From: Austropuccinia psidii
Lineage: Eukaryota > Basidiomycota > Pucciniomycetes > Pucciniales > Sphaerophragmiaceae
DNA length: 64,000 nucleotides
Assembly: GCA_023105745.1 (NCBI GenBank)
Contig: JALGQZ010000013.1
Span: 24,994,605 to 25,058,604 of the forward strand
Direction of reading: 5' to 3'
The position numbers and the translations under genes are program-made. Of this stretch, positions 22,943 through 35,966 are shown in pieces (the stretch's first letter is position 1; each line of letters begins with the position of its first letter). Below the pieces are notes generated by a model. It was not told where the DNA came from. It was given only the letters and a program-made list of their open reading frames with translations, and made no database searches.

Positions 22943-23382
22943 TTACATGATGACACATATTCCTTTATGATTTGATTCATTCCAGCCTAATGAAAATCCC
23001 TCTTGATAATATTGAGGGTTTTCTCCTGGCCAGGATGGCCAGCCAATGGTGTTTCATGACACTTTTCAAGAAATTCCAATTTAATCACATGATTTCTTGG
23101 AATGAATACTGTTTCTTTGAATAATAACAACTTAGCTTGAGGTTCAACAGAGTAATCTGGAGCTAATTCACCTCTTTCTAATTGTTTGAGTATTTCTTTA
23201 TATTGATTTTCTTTCCATACTTTCTGAATTTGGTCCACTAAATTTGGGAATACTTCAGCCTTTATTGAGAATAATCTTGAATTTTTAATTTCATCTTTCT
23301 GAAGAACTTGATGAGAATTTTGAGGATTCTTTCTGATGAAGTCCACCCCCCTCTCTTGGTACACACCATCCCAACATGACAA
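22943..23382 (-). pseudogene. Element C integrase, zinc-binding N-terminal domain
   Basis: The open stretch 22987-23382 carries a long helical linker (FPNLVDQIQKVWKENQYKEI) and the landmark FLEKCHETPLAGHPGQEKTL, which holds the two His of the HHCC zinc site. The CxxC half lies next to the solo-LTR insertion and is damaged (SSCKK at the break). Upstream, 23383 joins the RNase H end. Confidence 0.85.
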
Positions 23383-23926
23383 GGAATCTGGTAAAGTGGC
23401 CAGCCTGCCTGTGCAGTAAGTGATAAAAAAGTGGAATTCAGAGAGAAATTTAGCCCAATGGGCTTGATGGCAAGTGAGAACTTTTCAATACATGAAATAC
23501 TAAATACATGAATGGTCTTTAAAGACTTAGAAATGATTTTAGAGAGAAAGAAGAAAAGCTCTCCATCACTTTAGAGCCCAAAATCTTCCAAGGAGTTCCT
23601 TGTGATGAATTTCATAGTTGAGCTCAGCTGGGAGACACTTGTGACTATCAAATGCAATGGGATTCTTTCCTGAGTCATTCACCTGACTCAGTACAGAACC
23701 AAGGCTTAATCAGAGGTATCAGTCTCTACAATAGCTGGTAGAGAGGGAATGAAATGGGAAAGAATAGGTTCAGTGGGGAAAGCTTCTTTGAGTAATTGAA
23801 AATGACTAAGAGCTTTCTCATTGAAGATAAAAGGATAGTTTTTTTGAGAAGGGAAGCAAGGTAAGTGATTTTTTTGGAGGCATTTTTAATGAAATGGAAA
23901 TAGAAGTTAGCAAAATCAAGAAAGGA
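23383..23926 (-). pseudogene. Element C RNase H region (heavily decayed)
   Basis: No long frame survives, but the minus strand still shows [11 protein letters not shown] and a WRAFLLS-type stretch between 23540 and 23640. That is the usual position of the second catalytic strand of Ty3 RNase H. Placement between RT (23927-24403) and integrase supports the call. Confidence 0.65.
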
Positions 23927-24660
23927 TTAAAGAGATTTTATGTTTTTGGGCTGGGGCCAATTGAGGATTTGCTCAATGTTTGAAGGATTTATCTTGAGGC
24001 CTTCACTTGAAACAACATGGCTGCAGCATTTCACACTTGAGGCATTTGAGATACACTTTGAGGCTTTATAAAACAAATGATTATCCCTCAGTCTTTGGAG
24101 GACAGAGGCCACATGCTTGATGTGTTCTCCCTCAGAGCTTGAGAAGGCCATGATATCATCTAAATAAACTACCACCAAAATATACAAGAAATCTGCAATT
24201 ATAGCATTCACAAGATTTTGGAATGAAGGAGGAGAATTGGTCAGACCAAATGGCATAACCAAATACTCATAACTACCATATTTTTCTCTAAATGCAGTTA
24301 AATTTGCATCCCCATCTTTAATTCTCAGGAGATTGAAAGCACAATGCAAGTCTGTCTTGGGAAAGATAGTGGAATCATTTAAAGCAGTGAGAAGCTGTCT
24401 CATTGGAGGAACAGGGTACCTGTTCTTCTTAGTGAAAGCATTTCTCTTGCAGTATTAAACACACAAGCAAAGGCCCCCATTCTTTGTCTTGAAAAGAAGG
24501 ACAGGTGCTCCTGTTGAATAGGAGCTTGGCTTCACAAAAGCTTTCTCTTCATTCTCTGAGATCTGGGCCCATAGTTTTTCTGAATTATAATTTGATAAAG
24601 ATTAGATAACATCAACTGGAGGTAGAGACCCCTCAAGCTCAGTATGATGATCACAGGCAT
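23927..24660 (-). pseudogene. Element C reverse transcriptase
   Basis: A 158-codon open stretch (23927-24403) covers most of the palm: FPKTDLHCAFNLLRI with the first catalytic Asp, FREKYGSYEYLVMPFGLTNSPPSFQ, and VVVYLDDIMAFS with an intact YLDD box. Upstream, 24404-24660 holds the fingers with stops. The C-terminal QILNWPQPKN leads toward the connection. The catalytic residues look intact, but the enzyme as a whole is not encoded in one frame. Confidence 0.88.
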
Positions 24661-24751
24661 GGTGTGGAGGACATTTCTCTGCTTTCACCTAGGAGAATAC
24701 AGCCAAATATTGGTTATAAGCAGGAGGGACTATATTCAGCACAGATTGCAG

Positions 24752-25467
24752 TTATTCTGGCTCTTCCTCCTCATCCAAATTCTCCTCCGGAGAGGAATGA
24801 AAGGATAAAGAAGCAAGGTCTATATCCCCTTGAAAGGAATAAAGTGGAGATATAGAAACATCTTCTATCTCTTTGCAGACTTCATCTTTTGATGAAAGTA
24901 ATGACTGAGATGGAGTTATGGGAGTGTTATTGGCAGAAGAAGGAAGGGAAGGTGTCTTAAGCTCACTAACCAGACCAGAACTGTTTACAGAAGTTCCCAA
25001 GTCATTAATAGTAGGATTAATCATACCAATAGAGTGCTTATTATTAGAGTCATAGGCTATCATCCATTTTTAAAATCAATATTGGGATTAAAATGGTAAA
25101 TAAAATCATAGCCTAACATGAGGTCTTCTCCCTTGGGGGAACTTATAATATAAAGTTCTCATTCAAGCCTTAGGAATTAATTCAGGTCAACAACCAACTT
25201 GGTATAATGGGGGATGAGCAAGGAAGTGTATTCATTTGAATCCAAAATGAAAAGATCAATCTTTTCAGGGAGGCCTGACATAGTCAATGAGTACTTGAGA
25301 ACAGAATTATTTGCAATAAAGAAGCTTGTAGCACCAGAATCAATAAAAATACTATAAAAAATATCAGGTACAGAAGAAAAAATAAGAAACTGAAAAGATT
25401 TCTTGACACTAGTATTCAGAGTACACAATTGTTCTCTTGAAGGGACTAAGTGAGAACCATTGAACAC
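24752..25467 (-). pseudogene. Element C protease and PR-RT linker
   Basis: 25177-25467 carries the retropepsin active site FIDSGATSFFI with an intact D-S-G, then VVDLN before a break. 24752-25063 is a Ser/Glu-rich linker (SLPSSANNTPITPSQSLL, then an acidic end). Between them (25064-25176) the frame shifts. The order gag-PR-RT is kept. Confidence 0.85.
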
Positions 25468-26809
25468 ATCATGATTCCCACTCAGGATTTTCCCTGCTGT
25501 CTAGGGAAGCCTCTTGATGACCCAGGCTTGTTCTTAGGTCTCTTGAAGCATTTTTAAATTGGGTTCTTTCCAGAACATTAAGTGCACAACCCTTCTTCAA
25601 TCCTTCTCTCCTTTTCAGAGCCAATTAATTTATTTTCCTTATTAAGGAGAGAAACATCAGGATTGTCCTAAGAAACATTGCTTCCCCTTCTTATTCTTTT
25701 GGTGATGCCTCTTGAAAGATGATCCTTGAGGAGGCTTGATTGAATGAGAGCCAGTGAGGTGAGGCTGTTTCTCTTTATTACTACCCTTTTCCTTCTGCAT
25801 CTCATGGTGCCTTGTATCCAACTCCAAGGTAGTTTCCATGAGCTCTTCAAGGCTATCAAAATTTTCATTGTGAAAATCCAATTGGTCTGACAGCCTTGAT
25901 TCCAAGCCTCTTCTATGAAAATGAATATAAGCCCTTTCTCCCCAATCTCAAATTCTTGAAATGAAGCTTCTGAAATCAGCAATGTGCAAAGACACATGGC
26001 CACCCTCCTTCATCCTTAAGCTGTCTGACTCTTTTCCGGCTTTCCTTACTTCATTTGGATCACCAAGCCAATTGAATAATTTGGTTTCCAATAACTTCCA
26101 ATCATTTAGAAGATAGGAAGGTTCTTCATTAAAGATATTTGAGAGATATGGTTCAATCCATTTTCCAGCTCTAAAAGTCAGAAAATAAGTTTAGTAAAGA
26201 ATTTTCTTCCTGTCAGAGAAGAAATTTTCTAGGTCATAATGGAATATTAATTCACAGGATTGAATAAATCCTCTCAATTTATGGGCTTGAGTACTGTCAA
26301 AATAGTAAGGTGCATTCATTGATGGAGTCTTGAAAGCTGGGGCTTTGGAATTTTCCCTTGGGGAAACTGCTTTAGTGAGCTTTCCCATGAATTGAGTCAT
26401 TTGCTCCATCATCTTGAGGATACCTGGTTCAGTTTGAGAGACAAGATGTTAATTAGAAAGAGCTATATTAGAGCCCTCAGGGGCTTCTGGAGCATCCTTC
26501 AATTCAGCTTCCACTTCAGTTTCCCTATAATCTTCCTCTTTATCTTCAGATTCCCCTAATCTTCCTCTGGTACCTTCAAAAATACCAGGACATCTACCCA
26601 AAATTCCAGAGAATGATTTCAATCTTCTGGATTTTACCCCTCTTCTAGAAGGTTCTTCTCCTTCAATTGGTGGCCCTCTGTCCAAATTTGAACTCAGTTG
26701 TTGAACTTAAGGTGTGCAGTCAAGAGGGAATCTGTTTGTTGGAGTGAAAACAGCTGCAATTCTTTGGCATCTTGTATTCTTGGATGGGAGGACTATGTTG
26801 AACAGTCAT
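25468..26809 (-). pseudogene. Element C gag
   Basis: It starts at an ATG (26809-26807, MTVQHSPP). The DRGPPIEGEEPSRRGVKSRR segment (26449-26685) and MMEQMTQFMGKLTKAVSPRE (26191-26412), with the capsid start YYFDSTQAHKLRGFIQSCEL, follow. A further part at 25657-25905 contains LEELMETTLELDTRHHEMQK. The zinc knuckle at about 25560-25620 is degenerate: a TAA lies between its first two Cys and the His reads Asn. Frameshifts separate the pieces. This is the particle protein. Confidence 0.85.
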
Positions 26810-27590
26810 TATGAGAAGTATAAATGAAATAAAGCTTGATGGTACTTGGAATAAAGAAATTTAGGCTTTACCAAATCAATGAAAATGAGAAGCCTTGATG
26901 AAACTTGAGGAATAAATCAAGAGTCTTGAGGTGACATCAATTTTAAAAGAAAAGCTTGATAAGTGAAAATGACAAAGTTAAAATTGTATTAATGAATCAA
27001 ACATCTTGATATAATCAAATCAAACTCAGTTAATCAATAAAATCAGCAATATATCAAATCAATTTAAAATCAAATATCAATGAATTCTTGAATAATTCAA
27101 TCAATAGATTTCTTCAAAATAGAAATCAAGGTTTTAAAAGATCAATATATTCAGGAATCAGATCAATACCTTAATGAGTCAAAATCAATTCTTGAATATC
27201 AGTCAGTTATCTTGAATAACTCAAAAATAAATCAATAATAAGTCCAATCCACTGAAAAATCCTGAATCTCTGAATAAATTATCACAATGAATTCCAATAA
27301 ATCAACCAATAAAATTGAAAACTTTATAAGATATGTATATCAAACAAAAGAGAAATTTTTAAAATTGATCAAGAATTGAGTATAGACTTAAGTTATAAGC
27401 AATGACTGAGATTTAGTAATAAATAGATTTTCATAAGAATATAATTAATTATTTGAAAATTTATTAAAAATAATATATCATAAAAAATCATAAATATCAT
27501 AAACTCATGAAGAGATTATAATTTATGAATGAGAAAGATTCATTTATAATTAATGAAAATAGAGAAGCAATTGTGATTTAATTTAAATAA
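26810..27590 (-). other. Element C leader, rich in ATCAA/TTGAT words
   Basis: This 780-bp untranslated leader lies between the 5' LTR and gag. From about 26860 to 27300 the plus strand is dominated by closely spaced ATCAA and TCAAT words, a degenerate low-complexity tract. I see no reading frame. The bases next to the LTR (minus TTATTTAAATTAAATCAC) should hold the primer-binding site, but I recognise no tRNA match. Confidence 0.5.
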
Positions 27591-28260
27591 TGTCACAGGG
27601 GCTCTTCTAAATGAATAATGCCTGGCACTCAGTGAACAGACTTACTTATGGAGGGCTCAGAGAGGAATAATCAAGGAATAAGAGTGATCAAAGAAAAGTA
27701 TAATTCCCCATTAATAAAGAAAGTGAAACTAAGGAGCATGCAAGAAACAAAAGCAATAATAAAGAGCCAACTACAAATAATCTTGTACCACTGTTTCAAC
27801 CTGTTCATAAAGAATAGAGGGATTAATTAAGATATGACCACCAAGACTCTACTGAGCAGGTGATGGAAGGCTAAGAATGACTTAAAATATTACTCATATA
27901 ATACCTCTCAATGAGAAATAAAATAATACTTATTTATAAATCCAATATTTTAATTAAATGGGGGAAAACCCCTAGCTCGGTGAAGGGGGGCTGGTATATG
28001 TGAAGAATACTAGTCTGGAGTTTGAGTTCTGAGAGCCACAGGCTGTATCATGGAAGAAGCTTTTATTTGAGGTGGACACCTGTATTGGTGTATTCAATAA
28101 AGGTGTTTGTGCATGTATTGAGTACAGGCCTGTATTTTAGTCTTGAATGCATTCAGCTGTATTCAGTGAATCTTCCATGAAACCCCTTGCTAATTAGGCT
28201 TGGAAGATCTTCAATGAATAATCCTTTGTCATTCCCTTTCGTGTCTTCATGTCTGTGACA
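27591..28260 (-). repeat. 5' LTR of element C (family gamma, 670 bp)
   Basis: It has perfect 8-bp inverted ends, TGTCACAG...CTGTGACA. Its last 354 bases align with 17290-17680. The flank on the right, GGTAA (28261-28265), is the predicted target duplication. The partner should lie left of the window, outside the displaced start of the 3' LTR. Confidence 0.88.
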
Positions 28261-31200
28261 GGTAATTGGTTTTATGATATATCACAAAAAACAAATTCAT
28301 ATAGCTTGATAATTGAGGATTAGTTGCTTGATAGTCTCATAGATTCATATATTGCACGATTCTTTCATTAAATAGAGGTAATGACGCTTATCATTGGCTC
28401 AAAATTCATGGCATGAATTAAAGGAAGTGCAATTCAACATTCCATATAAAAATTCCGCTATCTTATTTAATACATATGTATGGTTCTTCAGCAATAAATT
28501 GAGTAAAAATCAATTCACGGAACCTGGAAAATTGAATGGACTAATAGTGGATTTTGGGAACTTTACTTGAGAGGATCTGGTTCTAAAAATTGAAATGACT
28601 TCATCAGAAGTTGAAAGAAGTATTCAAACAGAATATTGAATTAATCTTGATTTTATGAGCTGTGGAATATCCAAAACTCTCATTTTACAAAGACTCTAAT
28701 TTCCTTAAATGAGATCTAAGAATTATACTCAACTAAACTAAAAAACACTACTTGATGTCAGAAATTTTCACAGCATGAAATGTACATTTATTCTGAATTA
28801 CTTAAAATTAATATATTAAAAACCAATTTTTTAATTACCAAAATATGTAATAATCCAATGAGAGGAAATTAACAATTCTATTAAAAAATTAGTTTTTTGA
28901 GGAATAATTAATATTATGTAATCAAAATATATTCATCTCTTAATGTCAAAAACAGATACTATCAGTATGAAGTATAAATTATTTCTCTTAAAGAGAACAA
29001 AATTCGAATTATTTTCATTCTCTATAGTTTTATACAAAATTAAACCTTTTGAGATCTAATATTTTCCAATCAAGTCTTCATTATTTAATTGAATCAGTTA
29101 TACCAATTCAATCTTCTTTTTTAGAAACCAAAATTAATTTTACAATTCAAAAAGTGATAATAATTTAGAGAATATCGAGAAAATCCCTCTTTTTGAATTT
29201 TGGGTTTTGAGTGGTTTTCATTTTATAATCCTATTGACAAACTTCAATTTGAAAATGCAACCCCATTTCTGCAAGAATTATATGAAATGAGATCATTTTC
29301 AAAATCCAGTGAGAAAACTAGCCATTGATCAGCCCAAATTCAGACTCAGACAATTCACCAAGAAAAGATACAAGAATTATGGCTCAAATTTCTTCAATTG
29401 AAGATTCTGCAAATATAAATTTAGTTAGCTTCAGGAACTATGTGCTTTGTCAAGTAAAAAGGGGAAACAAGTGTCAAATTTTTTGTTTTTCTTTTTTAAT
29501 CAAAAATATGAAAGGAAAACCAAACAGGGATCTACAGCCCTTTTTTTCAGGCCAATTATTATTAAAATAATTATATATTATCAATCTCACTTATAATTAA
29601 GAATTTTATAATTATTTTTCAAAAGAACTGAATAAACTGTTTTGTTAGGAATTTTATGTTATTAGCATAAATCATGTGAGGTAATCATTGATACATCCTT
29701 CTCAAAACTTAATACAAATTCATCATATTCCTGGGATCATAGTGTCAGAAAGAACATGAAATTTAGGGACAGAATGTCAAAACTTCATACCATATTTACT
29801 GAGAACTATAAGTCAAATTTATTATATTTTCCATTCAGAAGAATCTTTTTTCCGGAACCATGCAGATGTTTTATTCAAATCATTTGGTCAAGTTCATCTA
29901 TTCATAGGACTAATTTAAAATATTCTTGTTAAATTTTCTGGATACTTTTAAGATAATGCTAATAAAATTTCAATTTGAACATAAATTTGAAGGTAATAGG
30001 TTAGAATTATCTATATTTGAGTAATAGAGATCATCATATAATGTATAAAGTTGATAACAAAACGTTTTTGATTGGTTCCTTTCTCTCATTAATTATTAAT
30101 CTTTATGTTGAGAGAATTGGAGAACAATTTGAACCAACTCATTTATAAACATAATTTCAACAGAGAAAATTTATTTCCTGCATTTTACCGAATTTTGTTG
30201 TAAAGTGAGATGAAACACCACCATTTCATCTTCCATTTTCTGGATATCCAATTCTAGTAAGTGTGGCTTTGCAACCTCATCATAAATTCTTCAGTTTTTG
30301 AAATGAATCAGGGAAATTTAAAAAGAATACTATTTATTATTATGCAACTACAAATTTTTCTGAAGAAAATTGTTCAAAAAAGAGTTGACTCTCTTGAAAA
30401 ATCAGATTTTATATAAGATCATCATTCTGGATGTACACCAGTCAGGGTAATACTATAAGAATAAAGAAAAAACTCTTTCAAAAGGTTATAGAAGGTGTTT
30501 TATACATTTATAAAAAATGAAAAAAGCTTATATCATTCAAATAACAACAATTCCAACTGAAATATTTTATCTCTTTTTTACATTTACCAGGAAAAATATC
30601 AAGCAAAAATCTTTCATCAAAATTTTCAAATAATTTAGTTTATAATTGCAAATGTTAGATTTATGGAATTAAAGCTAAATATTGCAATATAAATCAAATC
30701 AATCTCTTGCACATGTCATAAAACATTCACATGATTCTTCAATCAGATCTGCTCATTTTCAACATTTGGGAAAACTACAAAATTTGATCAATTTATTTCC
30801 ATTCTTATGGTTGAAAACTTGATTAACCTAGCTTGTAAATTTCAATTTAAAACTCATTGATAGACTCCAAAAATTTCAAAATTATCAGGAGCAAAGAATA
30901 TAATATCAAAATTTCTCAATACAGACCAAATTCACTAGTTTTATGTAGGTATTAATATATGAAGCCAGACATGCTATCACAAGATATCTAATTCCCTTTT
31001 GTAATAAATATCTGTATTCTGCTCACCATAATGAATAATTAATTGAAGAAATTAAATCTTATTGTCTCATTGATATATTAGTTTGGAATTCCAATTACTA
31101 AATCCTATTTTTCTTAAAATACCTGAAGTCACTACCTTTTTTATGATGAAATTGATGAAAAAATGAAATTTGCATGATATACAAAGAATACAACATTTAT

Positions 31201-34200
31201 TATAATAACACATGAACAGGGAAAGTCAGAAATCTGTAACTATATCTTCAATATTTCTTTCACAAAATCACAATTGGTATTTTGAAATTTAATGATTTGA
31301 GTGAAGTTAGAATTGTACTTGAATAATGAAATCATGAAAAAAAGTTTTGAATGAAGAACTGAGCATCTCTATAAATATATATGATTAGTAATTTTAATTG
31401 TAAATAATATGTTTTCTTATTCTTGAAACTAGATATGGGATATAATCAAAGGCATATTGAATAATTTTCTGTGGCATAAAACGTATCAAACCTTCTGAAA
31501 GTTTTTGCTAGAAAGAATATTGATAATTTCTAGTAAGAGAACAAAAAGAGGATTTATGAAATGAATCAGGAAGAAAGATCACATTGAATTCAAGAAATAT
31601 CTTTCAAAATGTTTGCTTTAGACTTCATATGGACTAATATATATAAGAATATTATAAATTATTCAATACAAAAAATTGGGTCAAGTATCATCAACATTAA
31701 TCAATAATTGCCATTTATTCAGATTGATTTATGGTATTGAGAAAAATATTTCTGTGGCCTTTTTTGTGACTTTTGTGCTAAAGGGTTTTTATTTAAGATA
31801 GAGTCAATATGCTATGGACAAATATACAAAAAAGAATCATTGGTATTCAAAAATCTTCTATTTCAGTTGAGTACATTTCTAAATAGCCAAATGTGTGTCT
31901 TAAAGTTTATGCAAGAATATTTCAAGGTTAGAAGAGAGGTTAAGACTCAGGTTGGAAGCAGTTTGGAGCTTGGTTGGATCTGCTACTTCTGCCAGTGGGT
32001 ATTAGCTTTCTTAATGATGATTGCTATAATTGATGGCTTGGAGGGTCAGAACCTTTGCGAATTCGGATAAGTAGTGTATAAAAAATGTGATCATATTTAC
32101 AAATAATAATAAGGGAGTAGTTTTTTGAATATTGCTAGCTACCTATTTGGTTAATAATAAGCTCAACAATAGACAGGTCTGAGAATATATTGAGTAGATT
32201 AATATTCAGGAATAAGCTTCTTAGTACAATAGAGTAAGCTATGAAAATGTTAATAATCATTAGTTACTTTTATTTTTTTAGTAAATAGAAAGTATAAGAA
32301 GGATACACATGAATAAGCTTCAAAGAATATGCCATAAGTATTAGACCAAGAGTTTATAAGTTAATTATTTATAATAAGATAAATAGAATAAGTAAAATGT
32401 ACATATTGAGATAATGCCAAAAGAGAGTGTTGAATATTGGAAAGGTTATACGCTTCATATAAGGAAAATATGTAAATTGAAGAGTTGATCAATAAAAGAT
32501 AATATCAACTCCTCATGATAAAGTTGCTGTTGACCATTATAATCACACAGTGATGATAGTTAATTCATTGCACATATTATTCTAAGAATTAATTTTTCCT
32601 GTTTCATATCTCTTGTTCTGTATTCTAAAATAGATGCTTCATCTTTTTTTTCAAATCATTCCTGAGTGTCAAGCTCATAGCTAGAGCTCACTCAATAGCT
32701 ATCTAATAGTTTCATAATAAAAATTTTATTCTATTTTTCTTATAGCTATTGATATAAATTTGATAAGTATTTATTATCTTCTTGAAGTAAAAATATTAGA
32801 TTAATTGAGCTATATGGTGATAATTATTGTTCTACCCTTGTTTAGTTTCATCTTCATATTACAAAGGCTCTTAGGTATCAGATTTAATACATGAAATATT
32901 ACAATAAAAATAAAAAAACGAAGCTCTTATGTTTATTCACTTGAAATTTCCCTTGATCAAAACTTTAACCCATATCTTCTAAATTTCATTCCAGTTGAAT
33001 AAAATCAAGTTTCAAAAAATAATGTAGGATTCATTCCAATCTGCCTCGTCATATTTGTATCAAATTCTTTCTATTCCATTTCTACTTGAGAGCTCCAAGT
33101 GCTTTCCTGATCTCAATTTTATTTTTGCTATAAAGCTTCAAAATAAATACTAAAATCAACTTTTCTCAGAATACAGAGCTGTAACAAATTTTGAGAATTA
33201 TAATCCCCTTTTCCTGTATTCATATTTGATCCTTCATGGTTTTTATTCTCAAAAATGTTTTTTTTGGAGAGATATTATTAATTGAGATTAATTCTTAAAT
33301 CATTTTCAGAATTCTATAATTCTATCTTGTGAATTTGATTCTTATTTTGTGAGAAATGGTTTTAATCCATCCTTTTCACCCCCATACTGTGTTAGCAGAG
33401 TTTGTTTTCTGAAAATTTCTTCAGGAATCAAGTTCAGTTTTGAGGATAGTAGCATATATCAATTCAGTTTTATAGAACTCCAAGTACCTTTTGATATTAA
33501 ATAAAGATTAAGCCTTGAAGAGATACTCATAAAGTCCAAAACCAATGAACATGATTCTAATTTTTAAGTATTGGAGCTTATTCAAACCCCTCTTTCAATA
33601 CATAAAAGCTGTATATTTGAAGCTTTCAAAAGCCAATAAGAGGGGATTTATAGTCCTCATTTATATTTGAATAGTCTTACTGCTGATTCCTTTTTGAATG
33701 AGATTTTCAAATTTAGTCCTTTTTGGAATGGAACTTGGCCCTTATAGGAAGCCTCAGAGCCTCACTTATTAATTTCAAAATTTAAATCAATTATCCTTAA
33801 TTTAAAGATTTTGTATTCAAAGAATCATGCATTGATGGGTCCTGAATTTTCACTGTAAGTTTCAAATTCTCCTCATTAAAAAACTGAAAAGAAGTATGAT
33901 AAACTAATCCATGCTTCCTAAAAAGGCTGTATTTATGCTCTTTTAATCAAAATTTATTCATTCTCCAGGAATTAAAATATATAAATCAATTTATTATATA
34001 ATTCAAAAGGTTACAAAATGTCAACATTAGAATAGAAGTCTTATCATATAATAAAACAGAAACACATTAAAGCACTAAGCTACATTATTGATGATATTTA
34101 CTTCCTTGAAATTTTAACAAAATACCTTTATCTTGAAAAGATCTCAAATTTAATAGACCATAAAAATCATCACAAGGAAAGATATGAAGAAGTTTCCCAA

Positions 34201-34451
34201 AGCAAATAGGAATGGTCTTATGTTAATTAGTTTTATATAAATTTTTTCTTAAGATATTCATTAATTGGAAATCAATAGGTCTTCTTCCTTTTTAAGGAGT
34301 GAATATTTGCAAGTATAAATATTTATTCAATTCAACTTTATGGTAGTGAGATTATTGAAGATTAGATATGAATAAAAAAAAATATATCTATAATCAAATT
34401 TTATGAGGCATTTATATAGTATATTTATTAGCTTTCTACCCTGACAGCTTG
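28261..34451. other. AT-rich intergenic sequence, nothing recognised
   Basis: This 6.2-kb stretch has no supported gene, no LTR relative and no long repeat that I could match to other parts of the window. CpG reappears immediately right of element C (for example 28340-28520). The few open frames (29325-29570, 31840-32070) are short, show no recognisable motif and carry no splice context. It may be older decayed transposon sequence. Confidence 0.5.
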
Positions 34452-35966
34452 ACCTTTTTCAGCCTGTGACTCAAAACAGAGCACTAGCATGAAATCCAAC
34501 ATACCATAAATAATGGTATGACAAGTATTGAACAAACATAGTCAATACAGGTAATAAATAAGAGGAAAAAAATCCTCTTAAATTAAACACCAACCTTATC
34601 CAAACAGAATAAGGAAACCTGGAGGAGAATAAACAAGTCAAAACCCTTATTTTCACCTCTCATCTAACTTATTCATATTTAAGTTATTCTATACCAAAAT
34701 GGTATTTTTCTTCAAGCTCACATAGAGAGCCACACAATGGTATCATCCATGTTGCTGTAACACCACTACAACTGGAGATACCATATGACCTTTATTTTAA
34801 ACCCAAGACCCCCCTGAAAGTCAAAGAGGGCTTGTACAAAACTGTACAAAAGTATAACCAAATTAACGATCTAAACAAGAGCTTTAATTTGAGACACCTT
34901 AGACCTCTGTATCTCTTAAATTGACTGAGGGATCTTGGTTCAAAGGTTTAACAACCAAAATACAGATATTCTGAAAACAACAATGTAAACAAACCCCTGT
35001 ATCTTTGGCATACACTCATACAACTGTACAGTGTAATATACCAAACTGTAGAGCTAATCAAGCCCTACAAGACTGTATCATCAGGATACAGATATCTTCC
35101 AAATTGAAGAAGATATCTGGTATGGAAGTTTTTGAAGCCTCATACTAATGTACAAAAATACATCCAAAAACTTAAAACCCTTATAGCTTTTGCTATTTTA
35201 AAGAAGGATAAACATGAAGCATACCAAATTTAAGAGCTCATTAAGCCCTTCAATTCTGTGCTCTTGGTTTCTTGATATCTTGAGAACTGACTGAGATATC
35301 TTGATTGGAAGGTTTTTCTAGCAATACATGACTGTTTCAAACTTGTATCAAACAGTACTGCTCTCATACTTAAAATAATATACTTATTAAGATATAACCT
35401 CTCTAAAATCATCATTATTAATCATACAGACACCAGAACAACGTCATCCAAGTACTGACGTGGCAGGTGAAAAGTTTTTTCACCCTGTATTGATCCAGAA
35501 TGGTCATTTGTGGTTCCAAAACCACAATTCTGCCTCTATTGACGTCAGAATGGATGACCCAGAACCACAGATTGATCATTGGAGTGAAAATTTTCACTCC
35601 TCTGACGTGTGAAGAGTTAATAACTCTTGACAGTCCTGAAAGATATAAAAAGAAGGGTTTTTTCCTTGAAAACCCATCATCTTATCTTATTATCCATATT
35701 CTTACGTGACAAAACTGTTATCAATCAGTAGTGTCCTTAGAATTATCATTAAAGATATAATTAGAATATAATTATTGTAGTACTTCTTTACAGTCAAAGA
35801 TATTAGAGTATTGCAACCCAGGTCCCCAACAGACTCATCACCACTGTTACCACGTAGCAGTAGGACCTGACGATTTAAATTTATTTGTTTTTTGACGTGT
35901 CACAGTCATAATACTAGCTTGTAACTACATTTTATAGCTACTATATAGAGGCACCCTGACAACCTT
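34452..35966 (+). mobile_element. Solo LTR (family alpha, old copy) with ACCTT target duplication
   Basis: The LTR proper is 34457-35961 (1505 bp). Its start TTTCAGCCTGTGACTC is the family start with TG mutated to TT, and its end is CCCTGACA. ACCTT flanks it at 34452-34456 and 35962-35966. Landmarks shared with the other alpha LTRs are the CACCCTGTATTG block (about 35480), the inverted arms around it, the palindrome GGAGTGAAAATTTTCACTCC at about 35580-35600 and a TATA-like GATATAAAAAG at about 35641-35651. It is clearly more diverged than 21541-22937. No internal coding region remains. Confidence 0.88.

Larger units (their letters stand above)
17290..28260 (-). mobile_element. Element C: large Ty3/Gypsy chromovirus-type retrotransposon with antisense extra gene
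   Basis: On the minus strand the order is 5' LTR (28260-27591), leader, gag, protease, RT, RNase H, integrase, chromodomain, a 2.7-kb 3' region that carries an antisense gene, a polypurine tract (17700-17681) and a 3' LTR (17680-17290, the rest displaced by element D). Removing the inserted solo LTR (about 1.4 kb), the internal part is about 8.5 kb. The gag matches one I know from A. psidii repeats (MMEQMTQFMGKLTKAVSP). The target flank to the right is 28261 onward (GGTAA). CpG is very rare within the element. Confidence 0.9.

Noticed and set aside
31840..32070. 76-codon ORF with a hydrophobic C-terminal part
   Set aside because: No motif, no splice context and no repeat relationship; length is within chance for this composition.
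34471..35709. Small ORFs inside the solo LTR
   Set aside because: They have no counterpart in other alpha LTR copies and lie in non-coding promoter/U5 sequence.
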